A stretch of 64,000 bases of DNA from assembly GCA_027627225.1 (NCBI GenBank), contig CM051029.1, positions 71,658,578 to 71,722,577 of the forward strand, in the 5' to 3' direction. Position 1 is the first letter of the stretch, and each line of letters starts with the position of its first letter. Both the position numbers and the translations under genes were made by a program. This DNA is from Congeria kusceri (taxonomy: Eukaryota; Mollusca; Bivalvia; Myida; Dreissenidae). Under the pieces are notes generated by a model. The model did not search any database and was not told the origin of the DNA. It worked only from the letters and a program-made list of their open reading frames with translations. Positions 1-13,113 of the stretch are shown here, one piece after another.

Positions 1-2007
1 GTAATTCCGTTTGCCTAACTTTTTACAACGCACGAAGCGTGTACTTGAATCATATACACCTCTCTGATCATTCCTCTGAACAAAAGGTTCATCAAAACAT
101 AGTTTCTGTCAAAGCATGGATAGAACGTTCTTGCATGCAACGTTTGTTTCCACAATATGCATAAATAACTATCATTTGTAGTCCACCTTTCGCATAGCTT
201 TGTGTAACTGTTGAACTTCTAATTTTATAAGGCGCATTATCACAAACAAAGTAAAACACTAATATATTAGGATGTCTATTGTGTGTGGAGCTTTGCAAAA
301 AAACAACATTGAGTGAACAAAGGTACTATTCGGGATTTTATAACGGTCATTCTATCAATATGTGTATTTCTTTTATTCCTTTGAGTTAACATATCAATTG
401 TTTAAAAAAATCCGTCATGAGGTTAAGGTCAGCACTAAAAATAATTCCTAGCAGTTTAAAGCTTGTTTTTTTCCCATGTAAGTTTATAGTTTGTTTTAAC
501 AGACTGGATGCCTCATTTTAAAGATCAGATCCAAATTGCAAGTGTTTTGTCGAAATTTAGTTTCAAACCAGAAAAACATCCTGAAGAATGACTAGAGCAG
601 AATTAAAAAAACAATTCGGAACCAACTTACAACAAAGAGGCGTCATCTGCAAACTGGGATGTTTTATATTATGTGCATTTTACAATAAATGCATAATTTT
701 GATTCTAGACCAACCGGACACTAATTAAAGATATACGGTGAAATAGGGTCCACCTGTCTATATATGCGGCCTATTTGGGAAGTTGTCAGATAAAGATCCG
801 TGTAAGTACACCGATGCCTGCGTATTTAAAAAAAATCCATCGCTTACAGCTTGGTCCAAAAAATATATGTTTAATGTTGTTCAATACCATCAAATTATAA
901 CATATCGAAAGCGTTAACAATGTCTTTCATCATAATTAATCTCTGTACACTATTGTTTTCAGCGTAATTCGTTATGTATTATAAGAGACGTATGTTCTTT
1001 CCTCTGTATCGTTATGACACAAAACCGGTTTGATATTTAGATCATTGTTTGCAAATGTAGTTTAAATCTAATTGCAATTGATCAGGATGCTAGTGTGTAA
1101 ACCGTATTTAGCAATATAACTGGTTTATGCCTTTTGCACGAAATGTTTCGGTTTATTTTAGTTTCCATACAAGTAATATTTCTATGCTTTTGATTAACCT
1201 AAATAGTGTTATGATTATATGAAAAATTAATACTTCGCAATACAAGATTTTCTGTTTCCAAAACTTATTTGTTTATATTGTTATTGTTAGCTACATGTAT
1301 TTAACAAATACAACAATAAATAACAAAAATCTGGCTTAATAACTAAATTGATTGTGTTCCATAAAACAAAGAATTTGTTACAGAACGCACAATTTACCCA
1401 CATATTTTCAAAAGCTGAAGATTATAAATCACGGCAAATGTTAACGATTGATGTGATCTTCACTCAGCCAACATAGAACGCGAACAGACAATACCCTACT
1501 ATGATAAACTGTCGTTTGTTTCAATTAATGTGTAATATAGATTTTTTAAACATTGTTTACTATCTAAAAACATAACAAATGGACATAATAAATGTATATG
1601 CTTTCATGCTGCAATAAAATGCTGATTCTAATTTAAAGTTCAAAAAAGCATAAAGCAAAAATACACATTTAAATTTACAATTCTTGCTCAAAATTCAAAG
1701 TCTGCGTCAAACTAATCATTATCAGGCGCGTTTGCTTCATTTTTTAAATCCGATTACCAAGACTGCAAATTGGCTTGGCCTTATCATTCAAATAAATGTG
1801 CATCTGCTCGATACAACGTACTTCCGGGGATTCTCTATGCGATATTCATGACTAATAATATGTTACAAGTGACTAACACGGAGACTAATCTGATCTAGTT
1901 CGACTACAAGAAAGCACGATGTCAAACGTGTTTTGATAAGAGTAAGAGTGAACAATTGTTAAGTCTTGTTATTACTTTTTTAATAAACAATTGACTATTA
2001 TTTAAAA
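1..2007. other. AT-rich region, no gene seen
   Basis: About 2 kb of AT-rich sequence upstream of the GPCR. The longest reading frame is short and has no recognisable motif. No tRNA, no clear repeat unit and no convincing exon was found. It may contain the promoter of the GPCR, but I cannot point to a TATA box or other site with confidence. Confidence 0.5.
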
Positions 2008-3269
2008 ATGGAGACGTTGGAAAATCTAAATAAACGGTACGCGGACGCCCTCCTACCAGTAACAATTTTTATCGGAATATGTGCTGTCTGCGGTGTTATT
2101 GGAAATCCCATAGTTCTAATCGTGTACTCAAAGGGGAGGATATATCACCGGAATAAATTCCGAATTTTTGTGAAGCATCTTGCAATAATAGACCTGGCTT
2201 GTAGCGTGTTAGTCTTACCATTGGAAATGGCAAAAGACCGTTTCTATTTCAAACTCACGAATGTTAGTCTTTGCAAAGTGAAGGTGTTCATAAACATGTG
2301 GGGTGTTGTCTCGTGTGCTTTAGCGCTTCTTGTTATTTCTGTTGATCGCTATCGGAAGGTCTGTTATCCTCTCAAACGGCAGATATCCAGCGTCTGGCAG
2401 TACAAATTTGCGCAGGTGTTACCCTTGGAGTCGCGGTGATTGCTGCCGCTCCTGGTCCGTTCTTGTATACAATAGTGAAACAAAATAAGACAGATGTGTT
2501 TCATAATCAAACACTTGTACATGTTTGTACAATTGCGTCAGAGTTTAAGGAATCAGTCATGACTAAACTATTTCAGTTTATATCTGTTTTTATTCTTGCA
2601 TTCGTATCTTTTTTAAGTATTGTTTTGTACGTTCCTGTTTGCCGACAAATATATCGTCATCCATTTCAAGTACAATTGAAGAAATATCCAGTGAAAAACA
2701 ATCGCCAATGCATTGCACCGAACAAACCCCCGAACCACACCCAACAAATCTCGACCGTATGTAATTCGGAGAAGGTGCCTAATGAACGAGAGCAAATTGC
2801 AAATGATACAGCAGGTACGAGTCTGCAGCTGCGACATAACCTTCCCGAGGAAACTGTCGTAAGGGCCATCGAATTGCGCAAATCGTGTGAAATTCAGAAC
2901 ACACCTTTGGAAGGAAGCCGACAGTCGAGTGTGCAATTCCATCGCAGAGGTATCAAACGATCATTCCCATACAAGGTTCTGATTTGGATTATTCTGACAT
3001 TGGTTTTCACTGTTACAAACGCATTATCGCTAGTGTTGAGTATTTTAAATCCTGACATTATTGGCAAGGACCCGAAGGAATATGTGTTGTTCTACGCATT
3101 CACTCGCCTCCTTTACATCAACAACTGCATCAATCCCCTGGTGTACGCACTGCTGGACAAAGACTTTAAATGTGTGTTTAAAAATATTTTTTTTCAAGAG
3201 ATTGCAATAGAATTGTTTGCAATAAAACTTAGAAATATTATTATTAGTTCACGGAAGTATTCCTGTTAA
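2008..3269 (+). CDS. Rhodopsin-family (class A) GPCR, single exon, with one frameshift
   Basis: A seven-transmembrane receptor that should sit in the plasma membrane and signal through G proteins; the ligand is unknown. The first frame (2008-2439) has TM1 with a GN pair, TM2 with LAIID, TM3 starting at a cysteine and ending in the DRY motif (VDRYRKVCYPL). The second frame, open to the stop at 3269, gives TM4 (VTLGVAVIAAAPGPF), TM5, a long third intracellular loop of roughly 120 residues, TM6 and TM7 with NPLVYALLDKDF. The reading frame changes near 2385-2400, in intracellular loop 2, as if one base were missing; the TM4 sequence starts a few residues before the second ATG. The start at 2008 has a good context (A at -3, G at +4). 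TM6 lacks the usual CWxP. No other lesion is visible, so this is either a young pseudogene or an assembly error. The wider family (peptide or amine receptor) cannot be settled here. Confidence 0.75.
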
Positions 3270-4984
3270 TCACGATTTATTGTTGATGTAAACCATATTA
3301 CTGATTATATTGATCTTAACGTATTTCTTTTTCATTCCTGTATTTTTTTCAAAGATAGTGTTATATTTGCTTGCGTTTTCAAAGCTCTAAAAGTCTGCAA
3401 TGTTGTAGTAGCATTTAACATATGCATTTATACTATGTTACTATGCTCTAAGATATTCAAAAAAGCATTTATCAAATGCAACAACATTTATTAAAGCCCG
3501 TCTTAAATATATATGCGAATAATGCAATGATTTATTATATTTTTGTGCGAATGGGTATACTATATATACATTGTTATTATCGCAAATTGAAAGCTTATTT
3601 TATGTATGTACTGCTGCATTATGTTTTATTGATTGTTGAACTATTAAATACATGTAATTTCGGAGTGAGCGTGCTCATAATATAAGCTAAGTTGATACTG
3701 AGATACAATGAAAATAGTAATTGTACAAACAATTGACCATGTATGTAAACATAATGTTTGTTAAGTACAGCGAGGGTTGCAGTACAATTGCCCGTATCTA
3801 CTGATTCCATTAGTTAAGTTACTGGATACAATATAGTACTGTTTTCTTTTCTATGTACTTTGTGATGTTATGACAGAAAACACGAAATGGCCTTTTGAGG
3901 ATTCAAAGTTATTCGATTATGTGGTACTTAACAATTGCTTTGTGTGTTTATACTCTGTTGTATAAATTAGTTGTTTTTTTCTTGGGGGTATTTGTTTGTT
4001 TTGTTGTCTGTTGTTGGCTGATGTTGTTCTCATTTCGAAATGGCCTGTAGCCGTCCACTATTTCTGTTTTCCAAGATGTATAATTTAGTGTCGGACATTT
4101 CACTTTGAAAGCCATCTTATCAAGAACAAGTAGCATCGGTTGAGAAAATAAACATTATCAAATTCGTGATGCCGTTTCATATTTTCGATCAAGGTGAATT
4201 ATTTCCAAAACAATTGCAGATAATGGTGGGATAAATAAACATTTTAGGCACGTGTTAAAACGTATGTTCTGTTGTAAAACGTTTTCAGAGTATCGATACA
4301 AGCTTGGTTTGCTCTGCTGTACATCTGAAGCTATTTAAACTCTGCATTTATTTATATAAATACAATTTGAGTTTCAAGTGCAATAAGTGGATAAAAACAT
4401 CTGTTTCCGAAATCCGCTATCAAAACCGCCTTTGGTTGTTTTTATTTCAAGATAAATGACACGAATGTCTCAAGAGCTTTGGACTGTATTTTAAGTACAC
4501 TGTCAACTTGAAACGAATCTGTCACTAGCACACGATCCATATGCCTATATTTATTCTTTCCATCATATTGGCAATTGTAACGTCTATTAATTTCAAGAAA
4601 GTTACTAATTAAGATTTTCTAAGAGTTGAATAAATGAACCGTTCAAAGAAAGGTCTGGATACTAATTGACGCTGCTTTGCCAGAGATATATTTGAAATGC
4701 TAGGGGTTTTATCATGCATTATCTATCACACAAGACTTTACTTTATTCTACAAACACCATAAATTAAATAGAATTGTTTCAATGTACCATTTTTTTCAAG
4801 CGTTTATTCTTAAAATGTTACCATCAACATAACGTTTATACTCGTGATTGACCCTAGTTTCCTCAAGTACAATATCATTTTTATTTTAACATTTTGTTGT
4901 TGTAGACTAAAGATCGAATAAATTATTCGAATGTATTAAGTGAAATGTGTATCTCCAGCTGCATAAGCTAGAGAGAACCCCTAA
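3270..4984. other. AT-rich region, no gene seen
   Basis: Sequence downstream of the GPCR. Several short frames are present, but none has protein-like composition or motifs. No structured repeat was recognised. Confidence 0.45.
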
Positions 4985-5170
4985 ATAACATCAAGTGGTC
5001 CTTTATTTATGGCTAGCGACCAATTGACAATACAACACAGAACAACATAAACAACATGTCTAAGCACGAAAAAAGCTATGATTAAAGCTGCGGTCATCGC
5101 CTTGGAACGGTCAATGCAAGGCATTGGGATTTGAACCAGTGTACATACATGCCGAACCTCACACGTGGTC
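4985..5170 (+). repeat. Dispersed repeat, copy 1 (plus orientation)
   Basis: Contains the run TTGGAACGGTCAATGCAA followed by a GAACCTCA segment. The same block occurs at about 22070-22175 (plus) and in reverse orientation at 45170-45375. The copies differ by point changes and small indels, so this is an interspersed element rather than a tandem array. It has no coding capacity; the class is unknown, perhaps a SINE or MITE. Confidence 0.6.
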
Positions 5171-6319
5171 GAGGATTAATCGCATGACACTCCAATGCAA
5201 GACCATTGCATATAGGAATTAAGAGATTTAAAAATTAAGCATATCAAATAACACATTCAAGTTTTACTAATGTTGAATTAAAACTTCTATAAATGCTATT
5301 GTATCAGGTCATGTTAAAATGTCAAAGGTTATCAAATCTTGTAATTTTATCAGAATAATCCCTTAGAAAATATACAGAAAAATACAAACTGTTTTGTCAT
5401 TTTTTGCAAAATACCGATGATAAGGTGTCATCATTTAGAATACTCCATGTTTGTGTCTGCCATGCAATTTGTATAGAAATGTGTGATTATGCCTTGTGTA
5501 TTATGTAAATTAACAGAAACTTGTTGTGTTGTTGTTGTTTTTTCGGCGTATCTGTCTAAGAACACTTTTGACCAAGATTTCTTGCGATAATTATGCAGCG
5601 GGAAAATTGAATGCCAATAGAATGAGGCAAATTTTCTAATTTTAGGGAATGAACACTTACAACAATGGTTTAATGTATACAAATAACTGTTCTTACTTTT
5701 GGGGATTAACATTCACATTATTATTGACATATGCCGTTAAAGTAAAATTATAAACATATTTTCGTCACACACTCTAAAACTAAACATAATTATGAATAAA
5801 TTTAGTATCGTATTTTAATATGGTTTATACGGTATGTGATTTAAGGTTATACGGTAATTTGCCCGCTGAAATTTCCTAAATCTCATCGTGGAAGATTTGA
5901 AGATTTGAAACTAACTTGTTTGAGAAATCATTCGACTAGCAAGCGGGGTGTGGTGCGGACTGAATTTACAACGTGTCAAATTATTTCATTTTTATGAGAT
6001 GTTTTTGCAGCTTACAGTGTTTCCTAGTTTTCCATACAAGGAATGAAGTGTAGAAGAACTTGTTTTCTCCCGTGTTTAAATTAACTCCCTATGAATTAAA
6101 AACATCATTTTTTTTTAAATTATTTATAATGTTAAGCATGTTAAATTAGTATATCTGATATTTACAATCGAATTATTTACTGTAAAGTTCTGCATATGTT
6201 GTAATATCGCTAAAACCCGGACAAGTACATTTGTGAAGAATCCTGGTATCTATTTAAAAAGAAACATTTAAATGTAAACAATAATAGTCATTACAGTTAT
6301 TGTGTGCGGAAATAATTGT
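5171..6319. other. AT-rich region, no gene seen
   Basis: Only short random-looking reading frames. Nothing further recognised. Confidence 0.4.
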
Positions 6320-7275
6320 AAGGCTTTTAAAGGCAAAGTATTGATTGAGGTTGAAATTTAATGTTGATTGAGATTGAGATTTAGGAAATTTTGAAATTTA
6401 GGGTTGACTAAGATTGAGATTTTGACATTGAGATTAAGGATTACCTGAGATTTTAATTTAATTTAATTTAAGAGTGCTTGTGCTTGTGATTTAGGGTTGA
6501 TTGAGATTTAGGATTATTTGAAATTAAGATTAAAGGTTCAATGAGAATGAGATTTAATGCTGCTTGATATCGATATTTAAGGTGGATTCAGATTGAGAAT
6601 TTATGAGAATTAAGGTTGCTTGAGATCGAGATTAAAAATTAATTAAGATTGGGATTTAAAACTGCTTTAGATTCAGAATAAAGGCCGATTGAGATTGATA
6701 TTTAACGCTGCTTGAGATTGAGATTAAAAGGTTGATTGAGATTGAGATTGAGATAAAGCTGATTGAGATTGAGACTGAAGGCTGATCAAGATTAAGAAAT
6801 AAGGTTGCTTGAGATTAAGAGCTGCATGAGATCAAGATTTAAGGTTGATTAACATTGACATTTAAAGCTTTGAGATTGATATTTCAAAACTGCTTGAAAC
6901 TGAGATTAAATACTGATTGAGATTGAGTTTTAAAACTGCTTGAAATTGAGATTAAATACTGATTGAGATTGAGAAATATAGCTTATTGGGATTGAAATTA
7001 AAGACTGATTGAGATTGAGATTTAAAGCTGCTTGAGTCTGAAAATGAAGACAGATTGGGATTTAAATCTGCTCGATATTGAGATTTAAGGTTGATTAAGA
7101 TTAATAATTAAGGTTGCTTGAGATGATATTAAATGGTGCTTGAGATTGAGGCTAAAGGTTGCTTGTGGTTGAGATTGAAGTTGCTTGAAATTGAGATTAA
7201 GGGTTGTATGAGATTTATGGTTGTTTAAGAGTGAAATTTAAAAATATTTGAAATTGAAAAACAGGACTGTTTGAG
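6320..7275. repeat. Degenerate minisatellite of GATTGAGATT-type units
   Basis: Nearly 1 kb built from variants of TTGATTGAGATTGAGATT and GCTGCTTGAGATTGAGATT. A higher-order period alternates a 'tgattgagattgaga' half with a 'gctgcttgagattgaga' half. Purines are concentrated on this strand. Units are diverged and of uneven length, so the array is old. No reading frame runs through it. Confidence 0.75.
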
Positions 7276-7639
7276 AATTGTATTCTTTTGAGTCGGGCAA
7301 TTGTATATGGGAAATTAGGTTCTTAAATCAGCAATTCAATATATATGGTAGTGTTGTTTTATTGATGCATTCATACAAATACCTGTATGTGATTGTAAAC
7401 TTCATTTATGTTGATCAGTGTATATTTCAACAAGAAGTGTTTTTCTGATTGCATTACATTATGACAGACTGTGCGTTAAGGTAAAAGTTTACACAAAAAG
7501 TGTATTGACATGAGGGTGATAGATTCGTTATTGTGATAGAACATTCGAATGCAAATTTGAAAAGAAACATACTTCATTAAGAAAAAGTGGATAATCAGTC
7601 ATTACTTACTGATATTAACGAGAGATTAGGGAGTCTATT

Positions 7640-8955
7640 GACCATGTTTTAAACGCCTGACTTTTTAACTGATGACCAGTAGGCTAAATTGGGGCGTGAT
7701 GGCAGCTCTTATATTCCATGTGACCGACACCAAGAACACATGGGGCAAATAAGTGGTGTCAGTGAAGGACATTTTTATCCCAGTACTAAAGCTTTCGGGG
7801 CCTAATTTCATGATAGAAACGTTCACAGGAATGTACTCAATAGAGATTTGTATAGTGACCCTTAAGATGATAGGACATATCACTCATTAAGCAGAGGTTA
7901 TAAAGGGAATCATGGACTGGCAGGGCCAATAGTTGGCAATTCAAACGTTTAACTCATGAAAAGGGTAGAGGTCCGTGTACTATGAAGCCAGAAAAACGAT
8001 TGCGAAGCAAGAGGATGGTCTGATTATGCGGTTTAATTTGAGCAAATTTGTAATTGGAATGGGTGGAGTGATAGAGAGAAGGGATCTATGTGGACCATAT
8101 GGAAATCTTGAACCAGAGTTACACACATACAAAGCGGGTTTTAGCATACAGATGTGAATTTGGAACTTAGAAAAGATGTAGACCTGAATCAGTTATAGCT
8201 TTTGGCAATGCTCTCATGAACTTGAGAAACAATGCTTTTCCATGGATGAGGCCCCGGGCTTTAGAGTCTTGTATAATTGAACAATAAATTCAGGACTTTA
8301 GGCGATTTTGAATAACAGCCCTTTTATTCTTGATGCTGCGATCAGTGCAGCGGTGGAATAACGTGGATTCCAGGGTTCGTTATATTGCTAACTTAAAGAC
8401 CTAAGAGTCCCAGAATTAGGCCGCACTCTTTAGTGACCCAGTCGCATCCCTCAGATCATCAGTTATGCGTACATAATAATTATGTTCAGTAGAGGACCTG
8501 CAGGAAATGTTTAGTTCTATTTTGGAGGAGAGATTGCAGAAACGGTTATTGAACCTCAATCAAGGATGTAATAACAGCAACTTTCAGACATATAATCTTA
8601 GAGCAAAACCTCTCAGAACCTCAGTAACACTAATTTATTCTTTAGTTACAGATACTGCTATGCATGGTTATTATCCTCAAATTCCAAGAGGCAATATAAT
8701 TGAGGATAGAAAGCTAACAAATTACATTGACAACTACCAAAATAGGTACAATGGTCCTACGCGTCATGATATTTGAAATCCAAGACCATATCAGCAGTCT
8801 AGTTTTGAGAGAAATTACATATCTAAATCCCATATACCTGATCATGGTCACATGAGATATACAGTTCATTCATATGCCAATTCATGCCCTCACACGGGTC
8901 CTCGAAATTTAGACTGTCATAATAAACTGCCATACATTAACAGACCATGTATTTA
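7640..8955 (+). pseudogene. Possible decayed coding region, unidentified
   Basis: The plus strand shows protein-like stretches broken by many stops and frame changes, for example 7975-8157 and 8507-8776, and an open run after the stop at 8774. Their composition (polar, Asn/Tyr/Arg-rich) is unlike the surrounding AT-rich DNA. I recognise no domain. It ends directly at the SINE starting at 8957. It could be a decayed transposon ORF (gag-like) or chance. Confidence 0.25.
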
Positions 8956-8956
8956 T

Positions 8957-9250
8957 AGCCGGGCCGGCTAGCTCAGTTGGAAGAGCGCTGGACTACAAAT
9001 CCGAGGATCGCGGGTTCGATTCCCAGCCCGGCCACATAACTTGTGTGGGGATTGGTCATGAAATTATTTCTACGGTCATTCTCCCCCTACCTCTGATTCA
9101 AATAGGGCAGTTGTCAGTTGCTGGCATAACTAAAATGCACTTAGTACTGGAAGTTGTGAATGTAGAAATCAACTGCTTAATATAATATGATGCCACTAAG
9201 AATGTTGATAATGTAGCTGACTGTACACTTAAAGGGGTTAATAGAAAAGA
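8957..9250 (+). mobile_element. tRNA-derived SINE
   Basis: The head looks like a tRNA: an A box (TAGCTCAGTTGG, 8969-8980), an anticodon-arm-like segment with CTACAAA loop, and a B box (GGTTCGATTCC, 9013-9023). The T stem and one acceptor pair do not form properly and the anticodon would be ACA, so this is not a working tRNA gene. The body after about 9035 carries a conserved-looking block with CTCCCCCTACCTCTGATTC and GGGCAGTTGTCAGTT, which I associate with bivalve SINEs from memory. The 3' end is not sharp. Confidence 0.75.
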
Positions 9251-10856
9251 AACTAGTATAATAGGAAATGATAAAGATAATTTGTCAGCCAAAAAGATAA
9301 AGAGGTGGCAGTTCATGGTATAGAATTTGAATAAACCTGTACGAGTTCTAACGAGTATTTATATTTTCAGTTCTGGTTAAGAATGTTCTTACCAACAGTT
9401 GGGAGTTTGTGCGAGTTGGTGGATGCGTTTGGTTTTGGAACCTGACATTCCACTATGCGGAGTCATCCATTCTGTTTGAAGGACAATGTGTCCCTTGACG
9501 CTGTGGGAGGCACCAGCGCTTAATCAATTAGAGTTGATATGTCTCTTGTTCAATTGAATACCCCTCTTGTTGGCACACCTATCTTGTATTGTGTATTTAA
9601 GGAATCCTGATGGTTAGATAATAAATCATTTATGTTTGGCATAAATGAAATGAAATAGAAAACATAAACAATTTTACTCGTTGTATGTCATGATCATTAT
9701 TTTGTATTCATTCACAGTATGAAATTACTGTTTTGTTTAGCCTACATAATCGGCACGCTCTACAAATAGAAATTACATAGCAGAGCAATTACAATGCTCC
9801 AATTCACCGGGACCCAAGTTGGTCACAACGTAGAATGTTTCCTGTAGAGCTAGCGTCACGTCTGCCTGCCACTAGTGTAAATATTTCTTGTAACAAGCAC
9901 AAAATATAAAGTTGTAAAGTTCTGGTATTTTTCTGATAAATAAGCAACAACAAAAACAAATTTGATGGAGCTTTTATTTCCTACTATTTTATCTTAAACC
10001 CGATAATTTCAATAAATGGGGAATTTATATTTATAAATTTAATGTGAATGTTAATTTCTATTTGATTCGGTGAAAACATGGGGCGGTATAAGATCGGTTT
10101 ATTCACGGTACAGTCTCAAATTAATTTTAGGGCCGATACGTTTTCTTATGGTGATTGAAAAGTCCGAGAAGTGTCCTTAGTAGGGACCGAAGCATTTGGG
10201 GTCCGAGATCCTCTTGAATTATACATTTTTATCTAGGGCAACAAATGATATCTCAATATTAATTTCAACTCCGATTGCCTTTTTTTTAAAGACATTTCTT
10301 GTTTCAATATCAGCTTTTTTTTACAAGTTTAATGAACAGGAATACATAAGGCCACATTAAAAGTTGTTTGTTCCCGCTAACGGCTTGAAAAAAGGTATGG
10401 TAGGTAGGTAGGCATAACTTACTTTTTCGTTAACTTTTTTTTTCTTTCGTGACCCAACAAGCTCAGATAGCAATTTTTTGACGGTTTAGCAACTTTTTTA
10501 GCAATTGGTTTCAACTTAATTTTTATAACTTATTTAAACTTATAATAAAACAAAGACACACTAGATATTAAATAGGCAGTTTATGTAAAATAATTTGAAA
10601 ACCATAGCCAAAGTTTCCAAGTTCAAAATCTTTAACATCTGACTTGCTTTCCGATTTCCTTTTCCCATGCGTGCGCCTTGTTCTAGTTTTTTCCCAATTT
10701 AAACACACATTGACACTCTACAAATTAGTAGTTTTTATGTAGTGTGATTTTTACACTTGCACCACTTGCACAATGGTCACAAACATCCTTTCTTGAAGTT
10801 AAATTTATTTGCAGGTATAAACATGTTTCAATAGGGTTTTCACAATTTTAGCAGAC
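9251..10856. other. AT-rich region between two SINEs
   Basis: No gene or clear repeat seen. It has several poly-T and poly-A runs and a short GGTAGGTAGG motif near 10400. Confidence 0.4.
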
Positions 10857-11155
10857 GGTTCCGTGGTCTAGTGGTAATGCACTGGCTTTACAATCCAGGG
10901 GTCGCAGGTTCGATCCCCCGCCACACCTTAACCTACTAGCTCGTTTTTCGCACGAGACGTTAAACCGATGTGCAGTGTACTAGGTGCTTCACACCGGGCA
11001 CTAAAAGACACAGGGACGCCTCTGGAACGGGGTTTCTTCTTTATCTTGCACTATCCCCTGTAACCCAATTAACAAGGCTTCTGGAGGTGATGGTCATATG
11101 GGTGAGAATCCCAGTGCACTCGATAAAAATTTACTATACACACACGTTTTCACAA
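10857..11155 (+). mobile_element. tRNA-derived SINE, second type
   Basis: The tRNA-like head has an A box (TGGTCTAGTGG, 10864-10874) and a B box (GGTTCGATCCC, 10907-10917). The anticodon position reads TAC, so the head resembles tRNA-Val, but the acceptor stem is only partly paired. The body contains GCTTCACACCGGGCACTAAA and a tail ending near CACTCGATAAAAAT. The head and body differ from the SINE at 8957, so two SINE families are present within 2 kb. Confidence 0.75.
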
Positions 11156-12269
11156 TTGGTTCCTGGTCACAACACCTGCTTTGAAGTTCGAGATAAGTAC
11201 ACACGTTCTGCATCAATTGTAACGTTTCGCCTGAGCTTCGGGTATGCAAATATGCGAACACTATTTGTTATTACAGCATAACAATAAAACCAATACAACA
11301 AAATATATATATAATTTTCCTCAAGCTACCTTACTTACATATTTTGTTATTGTAGAAAAATGATTGAAATTGAACAGAAAATTAATTAGAATCAAATAGT
11401 ATTAAACAATAACCCCGAGCACTACTTCGAGTCTTATATGATACCTTTATTGTGGTATGGAACCATGTATCGACCTCGAATCACTGAAACACTGCCCGAT
11501 ACACCGGGTCTCGAACACAGGAGTATGGTGTTTTATTGCTGTACTACCCTGTACCCTGGGTATGGAACCTTTGAAGTGACTTGGAGTCTTGGTACGGGGA
11601 TATGGAACTTATATATGATCGATCACTAGCGACCCGATCTATTGAGGGGCAGGAACCCTGCTAACATGGCCCATATGTCGCAAGAAGAGGATTGCCAGCC
11701 TCAGAGCGCCCAAAGTCCCTAGTGTTTTGTCAATAATATACTTTTAATTACCTTTAATATGTTTACGACGTTCACTTGACGAGGCGGGAGCAGTTCTGAC
11801 TATTCTGTTAGAAAACGCGCTCTTATATACTACCCTTACATTCGTGGTTACTCGGACATTTCCATACGTCATACCATAGACATTTACGGACTAGTGCTCT
11901 ACCATAACTATTCAACACTATAACAGGGTTTTGATCGTAATCAACGTAATTTAATATATCTAAAATAATAAGATGTAAAACAACGCACACCGATAATTGT
12001 CTATGTTTATTTCTCATTAATTATTTCTCGGCCGAAACCGGAAATCCAAGGACGCTTTATTATCAAAACAAACAGTAAGAATTAACCCTAAGCACAAACA
12101 AAAGTAAAGCTAAATTGAACCGGTGTTGGGGTAAAAATCACCACATTACCCACGCCTTTGATTTAAGCGTACCGCTTATAACCAAGCAATTTAGGCCAAA
12201 ATCACAAATCTGGCACTTACCAAAGTAAAATTAAACAAAATAAAACAGAAGGTATCATAGCATGTAACT
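11156..12269. other. Region downstream of the Gypsy fragment, no gene seen
   Basis: No recognised coding sequence. The motif GTATGGAAC recurs at about 11455, 11560 and 11600. If the minus-strand Gypsy element next door kept a 3' LTR, it should lie near 12030-12270, but I could not identify a matching 5' LTR and so cannot confirm it. Confidence 0.35.
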
Positions 12270-13113
12270 TCAAGCAAAGTGTTGCATTGTGATATGAATA
12301 AAGAATGACTGCCTGTCATTACAATCGTGGCCACAAACATTGCACTTCCACGGTTGTCCGTTAGTATGACAACCCTGATGAATGTAAAACATAGCCACAT
12401 CCTCAAAATAAACACCACAGTGTTGACATTTGCGCAACTTACTGCACATACAATCTTTAATCACAGTCACTGCATCATTCTTCACCACAGTCTGCGTTGC
12501 CTTCGCGTCACTTGCTACAACGTTCTGCGTGCTCTTATCCTCCTCGCGGGTATCACCGACTTGAACACCACGATCTGACACTCCTGATAGGTGGTTCTGG
12601 GTTCGAACCTTCAGGCTGTTCTTAATCGTCCAGTCGGGCACTATCTTTGCTCAGGACAGTATGCTCAGAGTATTTAGACTCTGATAGTTTTGTCCGCTTC
12701 ACTGGCGCTTTGACTGGGTTAGGAGCCATTCGCTTCCGGATGGTTCTTCCTAACTCGATGTCACTATAATCCTCCTCTTTGGAGACGTCGTCCTCTCCCA
12801 CACTGACTTCCGGATCAGAATCCCAGTAACTAGCACTATCAGCTTCACTATCACTTAATGCACTTTTACATGCATTGGAAGTTTCGTTGCAGCTCACTTT
12901 GCTACAGCTCTGTCCGTTTTTGTCATAGCCTATCTTCTTGTAATGTCTCCTAAGATATAAGGACTTCTTGAAACTCGTTCCGCACCCCTTGCACGTTTCT
13001 CTCTTTGAAGCGCACGTCATCACATGCTCCGTAAAGCTCTCTGTGACCGGTACATCTTCCTTGCATGCTGGACACAAGGTTCTTGATCTTGGGGTTGTCT
13101 TAGTTTTTGCCAT
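12270..13113 (-). pseudogene. Extra ORF of a Gypsy element: zinc-finger protein with an Ikaros/Hunchback-like C-terminal finger pair
   Basis: This ORF follows pol on the minus strand. The chosen start is the ATG at 13113 (MAKTKTTPR), seven bases after a good 3' splice site (CTATTTTCAG at 13121-13130). The N-terminal part has CPAC...HVMTC and CKGCGTSF...RRH zinc-finger-like motifs, then an acidic Ser-rich linker and a basic patch. Near 12630 the frame shifts. The C-terminal part (12270-12641) has two C2H2 fingers, CQHCGVYFEDVAMFYIHQGCH and CNVCGHDCNDRQSFFIH, with the spacing and the IHxGCH and CNxCG signatures of the dimerisation fingers of Ikaros and Hunchback proteins. It could be a captured host domain acting in dimerisation. 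One frameshift suggests an inactive copy. Confidence 0.65.

Noticed and set aside
8957..9035. Functional tRNA gene
   Set aside because: T stem and acceptor stem are mispaired, the anticodon would be ACA, and a SINE body follows.
10857..10928. Functional tRNA-Val gene
   Set aside because: The acceptor stem is only partly paired and the sequence continues into a SINE body.
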